A stretch of DNA of 64,000 bases from Lacihabitans sp. LS3-19 (GCF_024343575.1 NZ_RJUA01000015.1:1-64000), one strand, 5' to 3'; shown: positions 34,436-43,663, numbered from the stretch's first letter. Numbers and translations are program-made. The notes: generated by a model from the sequence alone, not told the origin.

Positions 34436-35014
34436 TCAACTAGACTTTTTTGTAAACTTTGTAAGTATTACAATAGCAGTTCCGTTTACTTTGCCTTCAA
34501 TATGTTCGTGGTTATCGTGTACCAAATGTATGTTTCTAACAGCTGTTCCTCTTTTGGCTGTAAATGTTGTTCCTTTTACATTAAGGTCTTTTATTAAAAC
34601 TACAGTGTCGCCAGCTTCTAAAACGGCACCATTGCTATCTCTATGGACTGGATCACCTTCTTCTTCTGGTTTGTCAGCACCTGCTTCGGCCCAAGCCAAT
34701 GTTTCTTCGTCAAGATATAGCATGTCTAATAAATCGCCAGGCCATCCTTCGGTTTTTAGTCTGTCTAACATTCTCCAAGCCAAAACCTTCACCGCGGGCA
34801 CTTCTGACCACATACTGTCATTTAAGCATCTCCAATGGTTTGGTTCGGTTTGGTTTTGGTCGTCAATTTGTTCTATACAATTACCACAAAGATATGCGTA
34901 AGCATCATTTGAGTCGTTTGGAGCATGGCTTACTTCGTATATTTGTAGGTTTTCGGTTGTTGCACAAAGTTCACATACATTTCCGCTTCTTTCTATTATT
35001 TCTTTTTCGTTCAT
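34436..35014 (-). CDS. PhnA-domain protein
   Basis: A 192-residue protein with an N-terminal zinc-ribbon (C14-x-x-C17 in GNVCELC, second pair in LCGNC) and a C-terminal PhnA domain (about 120-190, HRDSNGAVLEAGDTVVLIKDLNVKGT). Despite the name, PhnA proteins of this type are not shown to break phosphonates outside a few cases; many genomes carry one of unknown role. It is monocistronic. Confidence 0.85.
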   Translation of the reverse strand: MNEKEIIERSGNVCELCATTENLQIYEVSHAPNDSNDAYAYLCGNCIEQIDDQNQTEPNHWRCLNDSMWSEVPAVKVLAWRMLDRLKTEGWPGDLLDMLYLDEETLAWAEAGADKPEEEGDPVHRDSNGAVLEAGDTVVLIKDLNVKGTTFTAKRGTAVRNIHLVHDNHEHIEGKVNGTAIVILTKFTKKSS

Positions 35015-35101
35015 TCTGTTTATTTAAAAATTCCGCCGCAATTTACCCAATTTAATTTAATAAGAGAATTTGGCCTTTTGTGCATTAATTCAAAATTGGT
35101 A

Positions 35102-35424
35102 GGAACACGGATAAACACAGATTTGACACGGATTGAATTTTATTAATTTTTTTCTTTCTTTTATACTCCAACAGAGACAGATATTTAAATCTTGATTTTT
35201 GGAAAATTTATTATTTTAACATTTAAAATCAAACTTGTTATAATTCGACCCTTACAGGGTCGGAAATGCCTATTTTCATTATTTTCTAAAATAATTTGAC
35301 CTCTCTGAGGTCATCGGATAGGTAATGATTTTGGATAATGGAAGCTAGGTTTTATGGTAATTAGAATAAATTCGGATTTATGTTTAAAAAAATATCCGTG
35401 TCTAATCCATAAAATCCGTGTTCC
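35102..35424. repeat. Inverted-repeat element with two inner palindromes
   Basis: The arms 35102-35133 and 35394-35424 are inverted copies: GGAACACGGAT (35102-35112, reverse complement 35414-35424) and GACACGGAT (35125-35133, reverse complement 35394-35402). Inside are two perfect hairpins: CGACCC-N5-GGGTCG at 35246-35262 and TGACCTC-N3-GAGGTCA at 35297-35313. No open frame exists. It fills the 421-bp gap between the PhnA and TSUP genes and looks like a non-autonomous palindromic repeat. Confidence 0.75.
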
Positions 35425-35435
35425 ATTATTATAGT

Positions 35436-36215
35436 TTAAACGAAAAACTTAATGGCGGAAACTGCCACAATTACAATCAGAAGTCTATAAATCCAAAGGT
35501 TGGCATTGGGAATTTTCGTGACATAGTTTACACCTAACCAAGCTCCGATAGCTTGAAAAATTCCCATCAATAGGCCATAACCATAATGTACTTTTCCATA
35601 ATACATAAATAAGGCTAGTGCAGGAGCAGTAAAAGCCAAAACTAGTGCGAGTTTAAGGCCATTGCTTTGTACTAAGCTGTATTTAGAAACCAATACCAAG
35701 CCTGCCAATAGGAAGAAACCCACGCCTGCCTGAATGAATCCACCATAAATACCAATCATGAAAAAAGTAATAAATGTACCAATGGTTTTGTTGTTTGCTT
35801 TGGTGATTTTGTCTGCTATTAGCCACCTTTCTGGTTTAAATAATAACATCAATAACATAAAAACCATCAAGCCACCAATGGTATAGTTCATCATTTTCTC
35901 ATCAATGTTTACAGCTATTTTTGAGCCCAAAATTGATCCAAGAATTGCAGGGATAATTAACCAAAGCGAATCTTTAAAAACCTCTGGCTTTTCTTTAGCG
36001 TATTTGCTTGTGGCCACAAAAGACTGTAGAAATACGCCTATTCTATTGGTTGCATTGGCAACCGAAGGCGAAAGTCCACACATAAATATAAAAACGGGCA
36101 GCGTAATCAAAGAACCGCTTCCAGCTAGTGTATTGATGATACCGGTAAGTATTCCTACGACCACAAAAACTAAAAACTGCCAGAAATTCAGATCTATATT
36201 TAAGAAATTTTCCAT
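35436..36215 (-). CDS. TSUP-family permease (sulfite exporter TauE/SafE)
   Basis: A 259-residue membrane protein with about eight helices. GILTGIINTLAGSGSLITLPVF near 20-40 and IGIYGGFIQAGVGFFLLAGLV near 155-175 are the two repeated TSUP motifs. It moves sulfite, sulfonate or another organic anion; the substrate is not evident. It lies 19 bp from the TonB-type receptor gene upstream and may be co-transcribed with it. Confidence 0.92.
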   Translation of the reverse strand: MENFLNIDLNFWQFLVFVVVGILTGIINTLAGSGSLITLPVFIFMCGLSPSVANATNRIGVFLQSFVATSKYAKEKPEVFKDSLWLIIPAILGSILGSKIAVNIDEKMMNYTIGGLMVFMLLMLLFKPERWLIADKITKANNKTIGTFITFFMIGIYGGFIQAGVGFFLLAGLVLVSKYSLVQSNGLKLALVLAFTAPALALFMYYGKVHYGYGLLMGIFQAIGAWLGVNYVTKIPNANLWIYRLLIVIVAVSAIKFFV

Positions 36216-36234
36216 TTTGCTATCTCTCTTTCAA

Positions 36235-38595
36235 TTATTGCTTTAATCGGTAGCTGAAGGTTAAGTTTATTTGTCTCGGCCTAAATTGTCTGTTGCTTTC
36301 AGTATAAAAACCTGGTCCTTGACTTATGGTTCTACTCCAACGAGTGTTGAAAATATCCAGAACAGAAAAGTTTATTGAGCCTTTCTTTTTTAGAATGTCT
36401 TTTTTTAATGAATAATCAAAGAAATATATTGCCTTACTACTACCTTGTGCAGTTTTTTGTGCAGCTTCGTAATTGAATCTTAGCTGCATATCGTAGCCTT
36501 TTGGCAGTGTGAATCTTGAAGTTTGGCGAGCAAACCATGTGTTGGTTTCTACCACATAAAGTTCGTTGATATTGCTTCCATCTATATTGGCATGGAAAAG
36601 ATTAAAATTTAAGTCAAACTTCCACCACTTGAACAGTTTATAATTGGCCGTAAAATCTAAACCGTAAGCTTTTTCGGATACTAAATTTTCCGGCCTATTA
36701 GTTGAGAAACCATTTTCGTCTACTCTTCTAATTCGGCTTATAGCATCTTGGGCGTTTCTGTAATATATTGATGATGTGAAAGAACCTTTTTCGAAGTTTT
36801 TTAAATGACCTACCTCATATACATCACTGTATTCCGGATTTAAGTTTGGATTTCCGCTGTTGAAATTCCGACTGTCTGAGAGCGTCATAAATGGACTTAA
36901 ATCGTTGTAAACTGGTCGGCGAATTCTTCTACTATAGCTGACTTGTAGGGAGTTGTCAGTGTTGAGTGCATAAGTAAAATGTGAACTTGGAAACAAGTTG
37001 AAGTATTTTCTAGGGTTAAATTCATTCGTTTTTTGTAGGGTCGTACTTACATCTGTCCATTCAGAACGAAGTCCTAATTGATAACTGATTTTTTTCGCTT
37101 TGTTTGAAACAATACCATATGCCGCACTGATGTTTTCATCATATATAAAATAATTATCCAACCAATCTATAGGGATTTCTTTGCCATCAATTTTGTCATT
37201 TACAACAAAGTCGTTCACCATGTTTCGCAAAGAGGATCTCGCTCCAAGTTCAAACTTGCCCTCTTTGGCAAATGGTTGCACATAATCTAATTGGAACAGG
37301 TATTGTTTCTCAAACTCATCATTAATGGAAGTTTGTAAAAGTGTGTTTTTAAGGTCAGTTTTTCCATTGGGCAATACTGCTGTTTGTGAAAAAGTTTGAT
37401 CTGAATTTTCTGAATGGTCAAGATAACGAAACTGTCCAGTAAGCTCATGCCCTTTCTTATTGAATGACTTTTTATAGCTCAAAACATACTCTGAAAGTGG
37501 CTCTTTTTCTACTTCATCCTGAATTCGGGAAATGGTACCTAAAGGATTGTTTTGACTATTGAGAAAATCCTGATATACATTTTTGGTGTATCTGATTCCA
37601 CCAGCACGACTAAACATATAAGAACCTGTCAAGACACTTTTTTCTGTGAAATAATATTCAATTCCTCCTCTTATGTTGTTGTCAAAGCCAGATACATCGC
37701 CTTTGTTATCTTGATTTAAGATTTTGGTGGTATCACCGTCATAAACTTCTTGGTACAAATCTCCTTTGTAGGGATTCCATCGATAAGCAAGCCCATAATT
37801 AATGAAAAAATTGACTTTTCTGTGCCTGTAATTGAGATTTGCAGCAAATCCATAATTGGTCGGATTGCCCGTAATCAATTCAAATGAACCATTAAACCCT
37901 TGTTTTGAGTCTTTTTTTAGGATAATATTGATGATGCCCGCTTGCCCTTCAGCTTCATATCTGGCAGATGGGTTGGTGATAATTTCTACACGCTCAATCA
38001 TACTGGCTTGAAGCTGCCTAAGGCCAGCACCACCTTTAAATGAAACCATGCCAGATGGTTTACCGTCTATTAATATTCTGACGTTACTACTTCCTCTAAG
38101 TTTTATTGCTCCGTCGGGGTCAACAGTTACTGATGGAATATTTACCAAAATGTCAGATGCTGAACCTCCAGCATTTGCGAGATCTTTACCTACATTAAAA
38201 ACACGTTTGTCTAGCGAAAGCTCCATGCTGCTTTTTTCGCCTTGTACAACCAATTCGTCTAAAGATTGGTCCGAAGGATTGATAGCAATATCACCAAGAT
38301 TTAGGCCTTCATTAGTAAGAATTAATTCAGTAGAAGCGTATTTTTTGTAACCTATAAATTCTACTTCAAGCAGATATTTTCCCTCAGCTACTTTGAATTC
38401 AAATTCTCCATTTTCATTGCTCACATTGCCTGTCAGCATTTTGTTGTTTTGAAAAACTTTTACACTTGCAAAACTTAATGGAGATTGGTTTTTTGCATCA
38501 ACAATTCTTCCTTTTAAGGGAAAAGAAGATTGAGAAAACGAGAAATTAGCTATAAAAATGAGTAATGTCCCAAATAAAATTCTGAGATGCTGCAT
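36235..38595 (-). CDS. TonB-linked outer-membrane receptor with carboxypeptidase-regulatory domain
   Basis: A 786-residue protein with a signal peptide (ending NFSFSQ), a CarboxypepD_reg-like domain (LKGRIVDAKNQSPLSFASVKVF), a plug (DILVNIPSVTVDPDGAIKLRGSSNVRILIDG, GIINIILKKDS) and a barrel ending in the usual aromatic/basic C-terminus (INLTFSYRLKQ). The start is the ATG at 38595; the longer frame opens with TTG. It is a paralogue of the 20094 receptor but lacks its Pro/Gly segment. No SusD is nearby. A TATCTTTG -7 element lies about 25 bp upstream. Confidence 0.9.
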   Translation of the reverse strand: MQHLRILFGTLLIFIANFSFSQSSFPLKGRIVDAKNQSPLSFASVKVFQNNKMLTGNVSNENGEFEFKVAEGKYLLEVEFIGYKKYASTELILTNEGLNLGDIAINPSDQSLDELVVQGEKSSMELSLDKRVFNVGKDLANAGGSASDILVNIPSVTVDPDGAIKLRGSSNVRILIDGKPSGMVSFKGGAGLRQLQASMIERVEIITNPSARYEAEGQAGIINIILKKDSKQGFNGSFELITGNPTNYGFAANLNYRHRKVNFFINYGLAYRWNPYKGDLYQEVYDGDTTKILNQDNKGDVSGFDNNIRGGIEYYFTEKSVLTGSYMFSRAGGIRYTKNVYQDFLNSQNNPLGTISRIQDEVEKEPLSEYVLSYKKSFNKKGHELTGQFRYLDHSENSDQTFSQTAVLPNGKTDLKNTLLQTSINDEFEKQYLFQLDYVQPFAKEGKFELGARSSLRNMVNDFVVNDKIDGKEIPIDWLDNYFIYDENISAAYGIVSNKAKKISYQLGLRSEWTDVSTTLQKTNEFNPRKYFNLFPSSHFTYALNTDNSLQVSYSRRIRRPVYNDLSPFMTLSDSRNFNSGNPNLNPEYSDVYEVGHLKNFEKGSFTSSIYYRNAQDAISRIRRVDENGFSTNRPENLVSEKAYGLDFTANYKLFKWWKFDLNFNLFHANIDGSNINELYVVETNTWFARQTSRFTLPKGYDMQLRFNYEAAQKTAQGSSKAIYFFDYSLKKDILKKKGSINFSVLDIFNTRWSRTISQGPGFYTESNRQFRPRQINLTFSYRLKQ

Positions 38596-38619
38596 ATTGT
38601 AGGGTTGAAAAATGAAGAA

Positions 38620-38627
38620 CAAAGATA
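38620..38627 (-). promoter_or_regulatory. Candidate -7 promoter element of the receptor gene (TATCTTTG)
   Basis: On the minus strand TATCTTTG matches TAnnTTTG, 24 bp before the ATG at 38595. No clear -33 TTTG at the standard distance. Confidence 0.5.
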
Positions 38628-38771
38628 CACTTTATCCGACATTTTCTGCCTAATCGATTTTCAAAATCAGCTATTATCGACCAAAATTGTTTTTTTGAAT
38701 ATAAATAGATTTTAATATTCTTCCCTTAATGAAAATCCTTTTTTGGAAAAACTAAAATTTGATTTTTATTT

Positions 38772-41099
38772 TCAAACCAATTCTCTTGATTTTACTTCGA
38801 TTTTTGTCTTTTTAGTTCTCATTGGCTCAGTTTTTTCCATACAAAATCTTGCCATCAAATAGCTGACTGTTGATTCAGACCCTTGGTTTAGATTCACATA
38901 AGTGCTTTCAAGTCCGTCGTAACATCCGCCAGTGCATGGATTGTAGATGATTTGGTGGAGGTGATTGTTGCCTAAAAACCATTCAAATGCCCTTTCTCTT
39001 TTTATTAAATAAGACTCGTCTTTGAAAATATTGAAAAACGTGGTCAAAGCCAAGATGGTGTAAGCCACGTCAATTGGTTGCTCTCCACCTTCATTTTCTT
39101 TTATAAAATCCTCGCCTTTTTTAATCCAGTTTTGGTTGGATACTACCTTGATTTTGTCGTTTCTGAAAATATTTTTTAACAGAAAATCAAAAGATGCTAT
39201 TGCTATTTGTTTGTAAACTGGATTTTGTGTGGCTACATAAGACATGGCCATAGCTTCAGGCAAAAGGCTATTGCCGTAAGTTAGATAATCTTCGTACCAC
39301 TCCCAGTTTTTACTGCTTTCGTGGCGGTACATTTGCACTATTCTGTCGGCAAACATTTGGATAGATTCCAATACGTATAACTTTGGATTTTGTTTGTAAA
39401 TATGACATAAACCTTTGGTTATAAATGCCATAGCACGTGTGGAGTGAATGCTTTTTAGGCCACTATATACTTTGTCGAAAATCTCGAATGCTTTTCGGAT
39501 CAATCTGTATGGAACAAGTGTATCCATTTGAATCAAATATCCCAAAGCCCAAACTGCTCTTCCGTTAGAGTCTTCGAGATTTGTTTCGAAATTTTGGGCC
39601 GTAAAAGCTTTGTTTTTGTCAACATAATTCAAGAAATCTCCATCTTTGGTAACACAGAAACCGATAAAGTTTAGATAGGTTTCAATATATTTTAAATCTT
39701 CACTGTCGTTGGTGAGTTCGAAATGTTTACAAAAGGCAATCATGGCTCTTGCGTTGTCATCTAATGTGTAGCCAGTTTCTATATCAGGAATATTGATTTT
39801 TGAAAACTGAATTATTCCAAAATCTGTCGTCATCTTTATGATATGATCTAGATTTATTTCCGGAACTGCATAGTGAAGCTGAAAGTGGTTTTTATCAAGT
39901 TTTTGAAATAAATCAGCATGTGCTATGGCCGAGTTTTCCCAGGCAGTTGGAGCTATTTTATGTAGTCCATTTTGGCTGAAATTGTACATTTGTGTTTTGT
40001 CTTTCAAAAGGTTGATTACCTCTTCAGTCAATTTTTCGGAGTCTTCAAAAGGTATTATTTTGCCAGCATCTTGACTCAAAACTTCTATAGCATGAGGAAT
40101 AGGAGTTGAGATGATAGGGCAACCACAACTTATTGCGTACGAGAACGTGCCACTAACAGCTTGGTTAGGGTCTTTTGATGTAAAAAGATAAATATCAGTA
40201 AGTTGTAGATATTCTAATAGCGTAGGTAGAGGCAGAAATTCATTTATAAATCGGACATTGTTTTGAAGATTTAGTTCGTTTACCAAATCTGTCAACATTC
40301 TCCTATACACTTCGCCTTCGTTTTTTACAATGGACGGGTGAGTTTTGCCAATTATCAAAAACATCACATCTTGATTATTTTTGATAATACCGGGTAAAGC
40401 TTTTAGTGTAGTTTCTATACTTTTTCCTGAGCCTAATAGGCCGAAAGTCGATAGGACTTTTCGGTTGCTAAGTTTATATTTTTCTTTAAGAATGTTTTTG
40501 TCCAAATGTGCCACCAAGTGAGTGCCATGCGGTATTACATTAATTTTTTCTGGCGAAATATAGTAATCACGGTGTAGGATTTTTGAGGACGAATTGGTCA
40601 TTACAATTATTTCTTCAGCCTGATTGGCGATGGCTTTTACATTGGCCAAAAGGTGGCTCGAAGGCTTAGGCAAAACAGTATGAAAGACGATAGCAATTGG
40701 TTTTTTTATAATATGTAAAAATGATATAAAAGCGGATTCAACTTTGGCGTAAAAGCCAAATTCGTGCTGAATCAAAACCAAGTGAATGTCTTTGTCTTCG
40801 TTTATATAATTGGCAATTTTGAAAAAATCATCAGGATTGTCAACATTTAAAGTTTGATTTATTTCTGGAGAATATTCATGGATTTCGTTGTTGGATTCAA
40901 GAGCACATATTTCTATCGCAAAAGAATGCCCGAATTTATTAATTATGGCTTTTTCTAAATCCTGCGAATAGGTGGCTATGCCGCATTGTCTTGGTGGATA
41001 AGAGGTTATCATCAATACTTTGATAGTATTAATTTGTATGTTTTTTTGAAAAATAGTTCCTAAGTGGTTTTCTGAGCTATGTGAAAGTGAAGTTTTCAT
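38772..41099 (-). CDS. Family 4-type glycosyltransferase with C-terminal helical domain
   Basis: A 775-residue protein. The N-terminal half (about 27-420) is a GT-B glycosyltransferase: SYPPRQCGIATYSQDLEKAI, ALPGIIKNNQDVMFLIIGKTHP and SYAISCGCPIISTPIPHAIEVL are typical. The second half (about 425-755) has Trp/Tyr-rich helices (YTLDDNARAMIAFCKHFEL, NWEWYEDYLTYGNSLLPEAM) like an alpha/alpha-toroid glycosidase. It is coupled by a 4-bp overlap to a GH130 gene and lies at the end of a stress-type operon, so it may make or remodel a mannose-type glycan (inference). Confidence 0.85.
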   Translation of the reverse strand: MKTSLSHSSENHLGTIFQKNIQINTIKVLMITSYPPRQCGIATYSQDLEKAIINKFGHSFAIEICALESNNEIHEYSPEINQTLNVDNPDDFFKIANYINEDKDIHLVLIQHEFGFYAKVESAFISFLHIIKKPIAIVFHTVLPKPSSHLLANVKAIANQAEEIIVMTNSSSKILHRDYYISPEKINVIPHGTHLVAHLDKNILKEKYKLSNRKVLSTFGLLGSGKSIETTLKALPGIIKNNQDVMFLIIGKTHPSIVKNEGEVYRRMLTDLVNELNLQNNVRFINEFLPLPTLLEYLQLTDIYLFTSKDPNQAVSGTFSYAISCGCPIISTPIPHAIEVLSQDAGKIIPFEDSEKLTEEVINLLKDKTQMYNFSQNGLHKIAPTAWENSAIAHADLFQKLDKNHFQLHYAVPEINLDHIIKMTTDFGIIQFSKINIPDIETGYTLDDNARAMIAFCKHFELTNDSEDLKYIETYLNFIGFCVTKDGDFLNYVDKNKAFTAQNFETNLEDSNGRAVWALGYLIQMDTLVPYRLIRKAFEIFDKVYSGLKSIHSTRAMAFITKGLCHIYKQNPKLYVLESIQMFADRIVQMYRHESSKNWEWYEDYLTYGNSLLPEAMAMSYVATQNPVYKQIAIASFDFLLKNIFRNDKIKVVSNQNWIKKGEDFIKENEGGEQPIDVAYTILALTTFFNIFKDESYLIKRERAFEWFLGNNHLHQIIYNPCTGGCYDGLESTYVNLNQGSESTVSYLMARFCMEKTEPMRTKKTKIEVKSRELV

Positions 41100-42127
41100 T
41101 CTTTATTTGAAAGTATTTCTGCTATTAATTTTGAAATAGAAACTGATGCACAGGCTATTCGCTCATCTGCGGCACCATAATATATATACAGATTGTCGTC
41201 TATTACCGCGGTTCCAGTAGGAAAACAAACATTGTTTACCTCACCTTTGAGTTCCCATTCTCTTTCTGGTTTGAAAAGCGGGTAAGGTAATCTAGCAATT
41301 TCTTTTTTTGGATTTTCGAGATCTAAAAGTGCAGCACAGGCAGAATAGACAAAACCCTTGTCTGATGTTTGTACACCATGGTAAATCATTATCCATCCTT
41401 CTGCTGTTTCAATCGGAGGGCAACCACCACCTACATAGCTTTTTTCGTGAGGGTATTTTGGTGATAAGACAATAAAATCATCAATATTTTCGAAATATTT
41501 TTCCCAGAAATCTTTTGTGAGTTCTTTTAAGTCTTTTACACCCACTAAAATCTGAATATTTGGTTTGATTCTATGCAAAAAACAAATCTCTCCGTTTATT
41601 CTTCTTGGAAAAAATATCAGGTTTTTATCCCAAAGCAGCTCTTTAGTATCACCTAATGCCCTTTGATGTTCATCGTACCAAATGGCGTTTTCGTCGTTCT
41701 TAACTTTGGAGTTGGTGAGTTCTTTGAATTTCTCATAGGTGATTTGAGGAACGATTATGCCTTGTTTTTCGAAATTTACCAAATCCTTCGAAGTTGCTAA
41801 TGCTCCTAGTGCATTTATGCCATCAAACGCTGTGTAGGAAAGATAAAAAATGTCATCAATTTTGACAATTCTTGGATCTTCGATTCCTTGAGATTCATAC
41901 TCAAACTGCGGAAAAAGTACTGCCTTATCAGAGCGGAAAAATATTTTGAGTGGGTCGTGTAATTGACAATAGCCAATACTAGAATGATTACCAATGCTAA
42001 CTGCTCTGTAAAAGAGGTGAATTAATCCATTGTTCATAATTGCGGCAGGATTCAGTACCCCTTCGTTTTCAAAACTTAGGTTTGTCTTACCTAATAATAC
42101 GCCATGTTTTATTACTTCTAGCATCAT
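41096..42127 (-). CDS. GH130-family glycoside phosphorylase-like protein
   Basis: A 343-residue five-bladed propeller enzyme of the GH130 / DUF377 family. FYRAVSIGNHSSIGYC, GIEDPRIVKIDDIFYLSYTAFDG (D-P-R motif) and WIMIYHGVQT are family motifs. GH130 enzymes phosphorolyse beta-mannosidic bonds; the acceptor here is unknown. Two ATG codons in a row (42127, 42124) are possible starts. The upstream small ORF ends in a TGA that overlaps the start, and the glycosyltransferase start overlaps the stop. Confidence 0.9.
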   Translation of the reverse strand: MMLEVIKHGVLLGKTNLSFENEGVLNPAAIMNNGLIHLFYRAVSIGNHSSIGYCQLHDPLKIFFRSDKAVLFPQFEYESQGIEDPRIVKIDDIFYLSYTAFDGINALGALATSKDLVNFEKQGIIVPQITYEKFKELTNSKVKNDENAIWYDEHQRALGDTKELLWDKNLIFFPRRINGEICFLHRIKPNIQILVGVKDLKELTKDFWEKYFENIDDFIVLSPKYPHEKSYVGGGCPPIETAEGWIMIYHGVQTSDKGFVYSACAALLDLENPKKEIARLPYPLFKPEREWELKGEVNNVCFPTGTAVIDDNLYIYYGAADERIACASVSISKLIAEILSNKE

Positions 42128-42294
42128 TTTTTTTGTTTTTGTCCAGCCTTAAGGTCAAGTTTTGGATTTGCAGTTTCTACTGCGGCATATTTACTTTTAC
42201 TTTCAGACTTGTAAGCTGAAAGCTCTTTTTGTTTGCCTAATGAATGATCAATGGCTATCTTTTTTGAGTTTTTATTTCCTTTGTCTTTGCTCAT
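42124..42294 (-). CDS. Small basic protein, 56 residues
   Basis: A short open frame beginning MSKDKGNKNSKKIAID and ending GQKQKK. It is very Lys-rich, hydrophilic and without membrane segment, resembling small Lys-rich proteins that I recall beside stress genes in Bacteroidota. Its TGA overlaps the ATG of the GH130 gene, which argues for real translation. It lies 12 bp from the cupin gene upstream. Function unknown; nucleic-acid binding is possible from the charge. Confidence 0.7.
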   Translation of the reverse strand: MSKDKGNKNSKKIAIDHSLGKQKELSAYKSESKSKYAAVETANPKLDLKAGQKQKK

Positions 42295-42306
42295 TATTTT
42301 TGTTTT

Positions 42307-42645
42307 TTATTCGTATCCACTTTTTATTACAGTTAATATCATTTTAAATCTACCGTTTGGCTTTACTAGGTTTGGCGAATGTGCAGGTATAACGATAGAT
42401 TGTCCAGTGTTCAAAACATGCGAAATTCCATCTATTACAATCTCGGCTGTACCGTCAATAATTTGTGCAAACGAATCAAACGGTGTGGTCTTTTCAGTAA
42501 GGCCTTCGCCTGAGTCAAAAGACATCACACTTATGTTTCCGGTGGATTTTTTAAGAATAGTTTTTATGACTACCGAGTTAGGTAGGTATTCTATGATTTC
42601 GACCGTAATCACGGCTTTTGATTTTTCTAATTCTGGTATTTCCAT
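42307..42645 (-). CDS. Cupin-domain protein
   Basis: A 112-residue single cupin: FDSFAQIIDGTAEIVIDG and TGQSIVIPAHSPNLVKP fit the two cupin motifs, although the metal-binding His pair of motif 1 is replaced (FDSFAQ instead of HxH), so metal binding may be lost or altered. It is in the yceI-csbD-GH130 operon. Role unknown. Confidence 0.85.
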   Translation of the reverse strand: MEIPELEKSKAVITVEIIEYLPNSVVIKTILKKSTGNISVMSFDSGEGLTEKTTPFDSFAQIIDGTAEIVIDGISHVLNTGQSIVIPAHSPNLVKPNGRFKMILTVIKSGYE

Positions 42646-42677
42646 AATGAAGTTAATTGGTTAGGGTATGATTTTTT

Positions 42678-42863
42678 TTATAGATTTTTGAAAATTTTCT
42701 CTAATTCATTTTCATTCAAACACAGTTTTATTTGAAGGTTTTCGAGCATTGCACTTCTGTTGCCATCTCTAAAGGCCAAATCGTCCTCAGTCAGGAATGT
42801 GTATTTATTCAATAGCTTTTTTTTCTGAACCTTCCAGATATCGTTTTTTTCTTCAGTGCTCAT
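42678..42863 (-). CDS. CsbD-like general stress protein
   Basis: A 61-residue hydrophilic protein. W-x-x-x-K-x-K-L-L-x-K-Y, LTEDDLAFRDGN and LQIKL-x-x-x-ELEKI match the CsbD-like fold. The similarity to the second CsbD at 45045 is clear (LTxDDL, G-x-x-x-x-M, IQ-K-L). CsbD genes are general-stress-induced in other bacteria. It follows the yceI gene by 2 bp. Confidence 0.8.
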   Translation of the reverse strand: MSTEEKNDIWKVQKKKLLNKYTFLTEDDLAFRDGNRSAMLENLQIKLCLNENELEKIFKNL

Positions 42864-42865
42864 TT

Positions 42866-43453
42866 TCAGGCTTTTAAATTTTCAGTTTTTTGTTCTTCCA
42901 TTTTAAGTTCCTTAAAGCCGATGTTTACCAACTCTAATTCACTGATAATTGAAACTTCATCGCCTACCATTACGCCATTTTCGATCAGATTTGTATTCCA
43001 AACCAGTCCCCAATCTACTCTATTAATTTTGGTTTTAACACTCAAGCCAGCCCTTTGGTTACCCCATGGGTCGTTTACTATTCCACCCAAATCCGCTTCT
43101 AACTTGACGTTTTGCGTTACGCCCAATATTGTCAATTCTCCCCAAAGTTCACTTTCGCCTTCTTTGTCAGGTTTTTGCATGGTGCTTGATATAAAAGTTA
43201 TCTGTTTGTGATTCGCGACATCCAAAAAATCTAGGCTTTTTAAGTGCTCGTCTCTTTCTTTATTTCCTGTGTCAATCGATGATACGTCAATCCACAAATC
43301 CACCTCAGCAGTTTTAAAATCGGTCCCGTAGGTATATATACTGGCATTAAATATTTTGAAACTGCCTTTTACATGGGCAATCATAAGGTGTTTTACTTTG
43401 AAAGTAATCTCTGAGTGTGCTTGGTCTATTGACCATTTGGTTTGCGTTATCAT
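42866..43453 (-). CDS. YceI-family protein without signal peptide
   Basis: A 195-residue YceI protein starting MITQTKWSIDQAHSEITFKV. The in-frame extension to 43639 has no family similarity and would cross the promoter at 43577-43641, so I use the ATG at 43453. KVKHLMIAHVKGSFKIF and NRVDWGL are family motifs. It is probably cytoplasmic, unlike the exported YceI at 22689. It leads the operon yceI, csbD, cupin, small ORF, GH130, glycosyltransferase. Confidence 0.9.
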   Translation of the reverse strand: MITQTKWSIDQAHSEITFKVKHLMIAHVKGSFKIFNASIYTYGTDFKTAEVDLWIDVSSIDTGNKERDEHLKSLDFLDVANHKQITFISSTMQKPDKEGESELWGELTILGVTQNVKLEADLGGIVNDPWGNQRAGLSVKTKINRVDWGLVWNTNLIENGVMVGDEVSIISELELVNIGFKELKMEEQKTENLKA

Positions 43454-43576
43454 TTTGATGTTTTTTGCTGATTTCTTAAAAATGAAAAAAAAGTGTGTGG
43501 ATATTACCCTAAAACCTAACCTATTTAATTTTTTTGGAGGTGAAAAACGATTGATGTTTTGGCTTCCCCTACTAAA

Positions 43577-43641
43577 CAAAGGTATATAGATGCCTATAAT
43601 GTATGTTACACAATAAAACTTTAGATTTACATGATTCACAC
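43577..43641 (-). promoter_or_regulatory. Regulon promoter site A (direct repeats plus TACCTTTG)
   Basis: Read on the minus strand: GTGTGAATCATGTAA (43641-43627), GTGTAA (43611-43606), then 25 bp to TTTG (43580-43577) within TACCTTTG, a perfect TAnnTTTG. The two TGTAA units start 21 bp apart. The same layout recurs at three other promoters in this island. Confidence 0.75.
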
Positions 43642-43663
43642 TTTGAAGCTTTTTAAAACAAAA

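Noticed and set aside
34404-34901. Plus-strand open frame of 165 codons
   Set aside because: It lies opposite the PhnA gene, whose zinc-ribbon and PhnA domain are clear; the plus-strand translation is low complexity.
36235-38595. SusC-type polysaccharide importer
   Set aside because: No SusD gene adjacent and the length (786 residues) is shorter than typical SusC; the barrel fits the beta-barrel family 3 type.
42307-42645. Metal-dependent cupin enzyme
   Set aside because: The His pair of the first cupin motif is not present, so metal-based catalysis is not supported.
43454-43639. N-terminal extension of the YceI frame
   Set aside because: No family similarity, and it covers promoter site A; the ATG at 43453 fits the family start.
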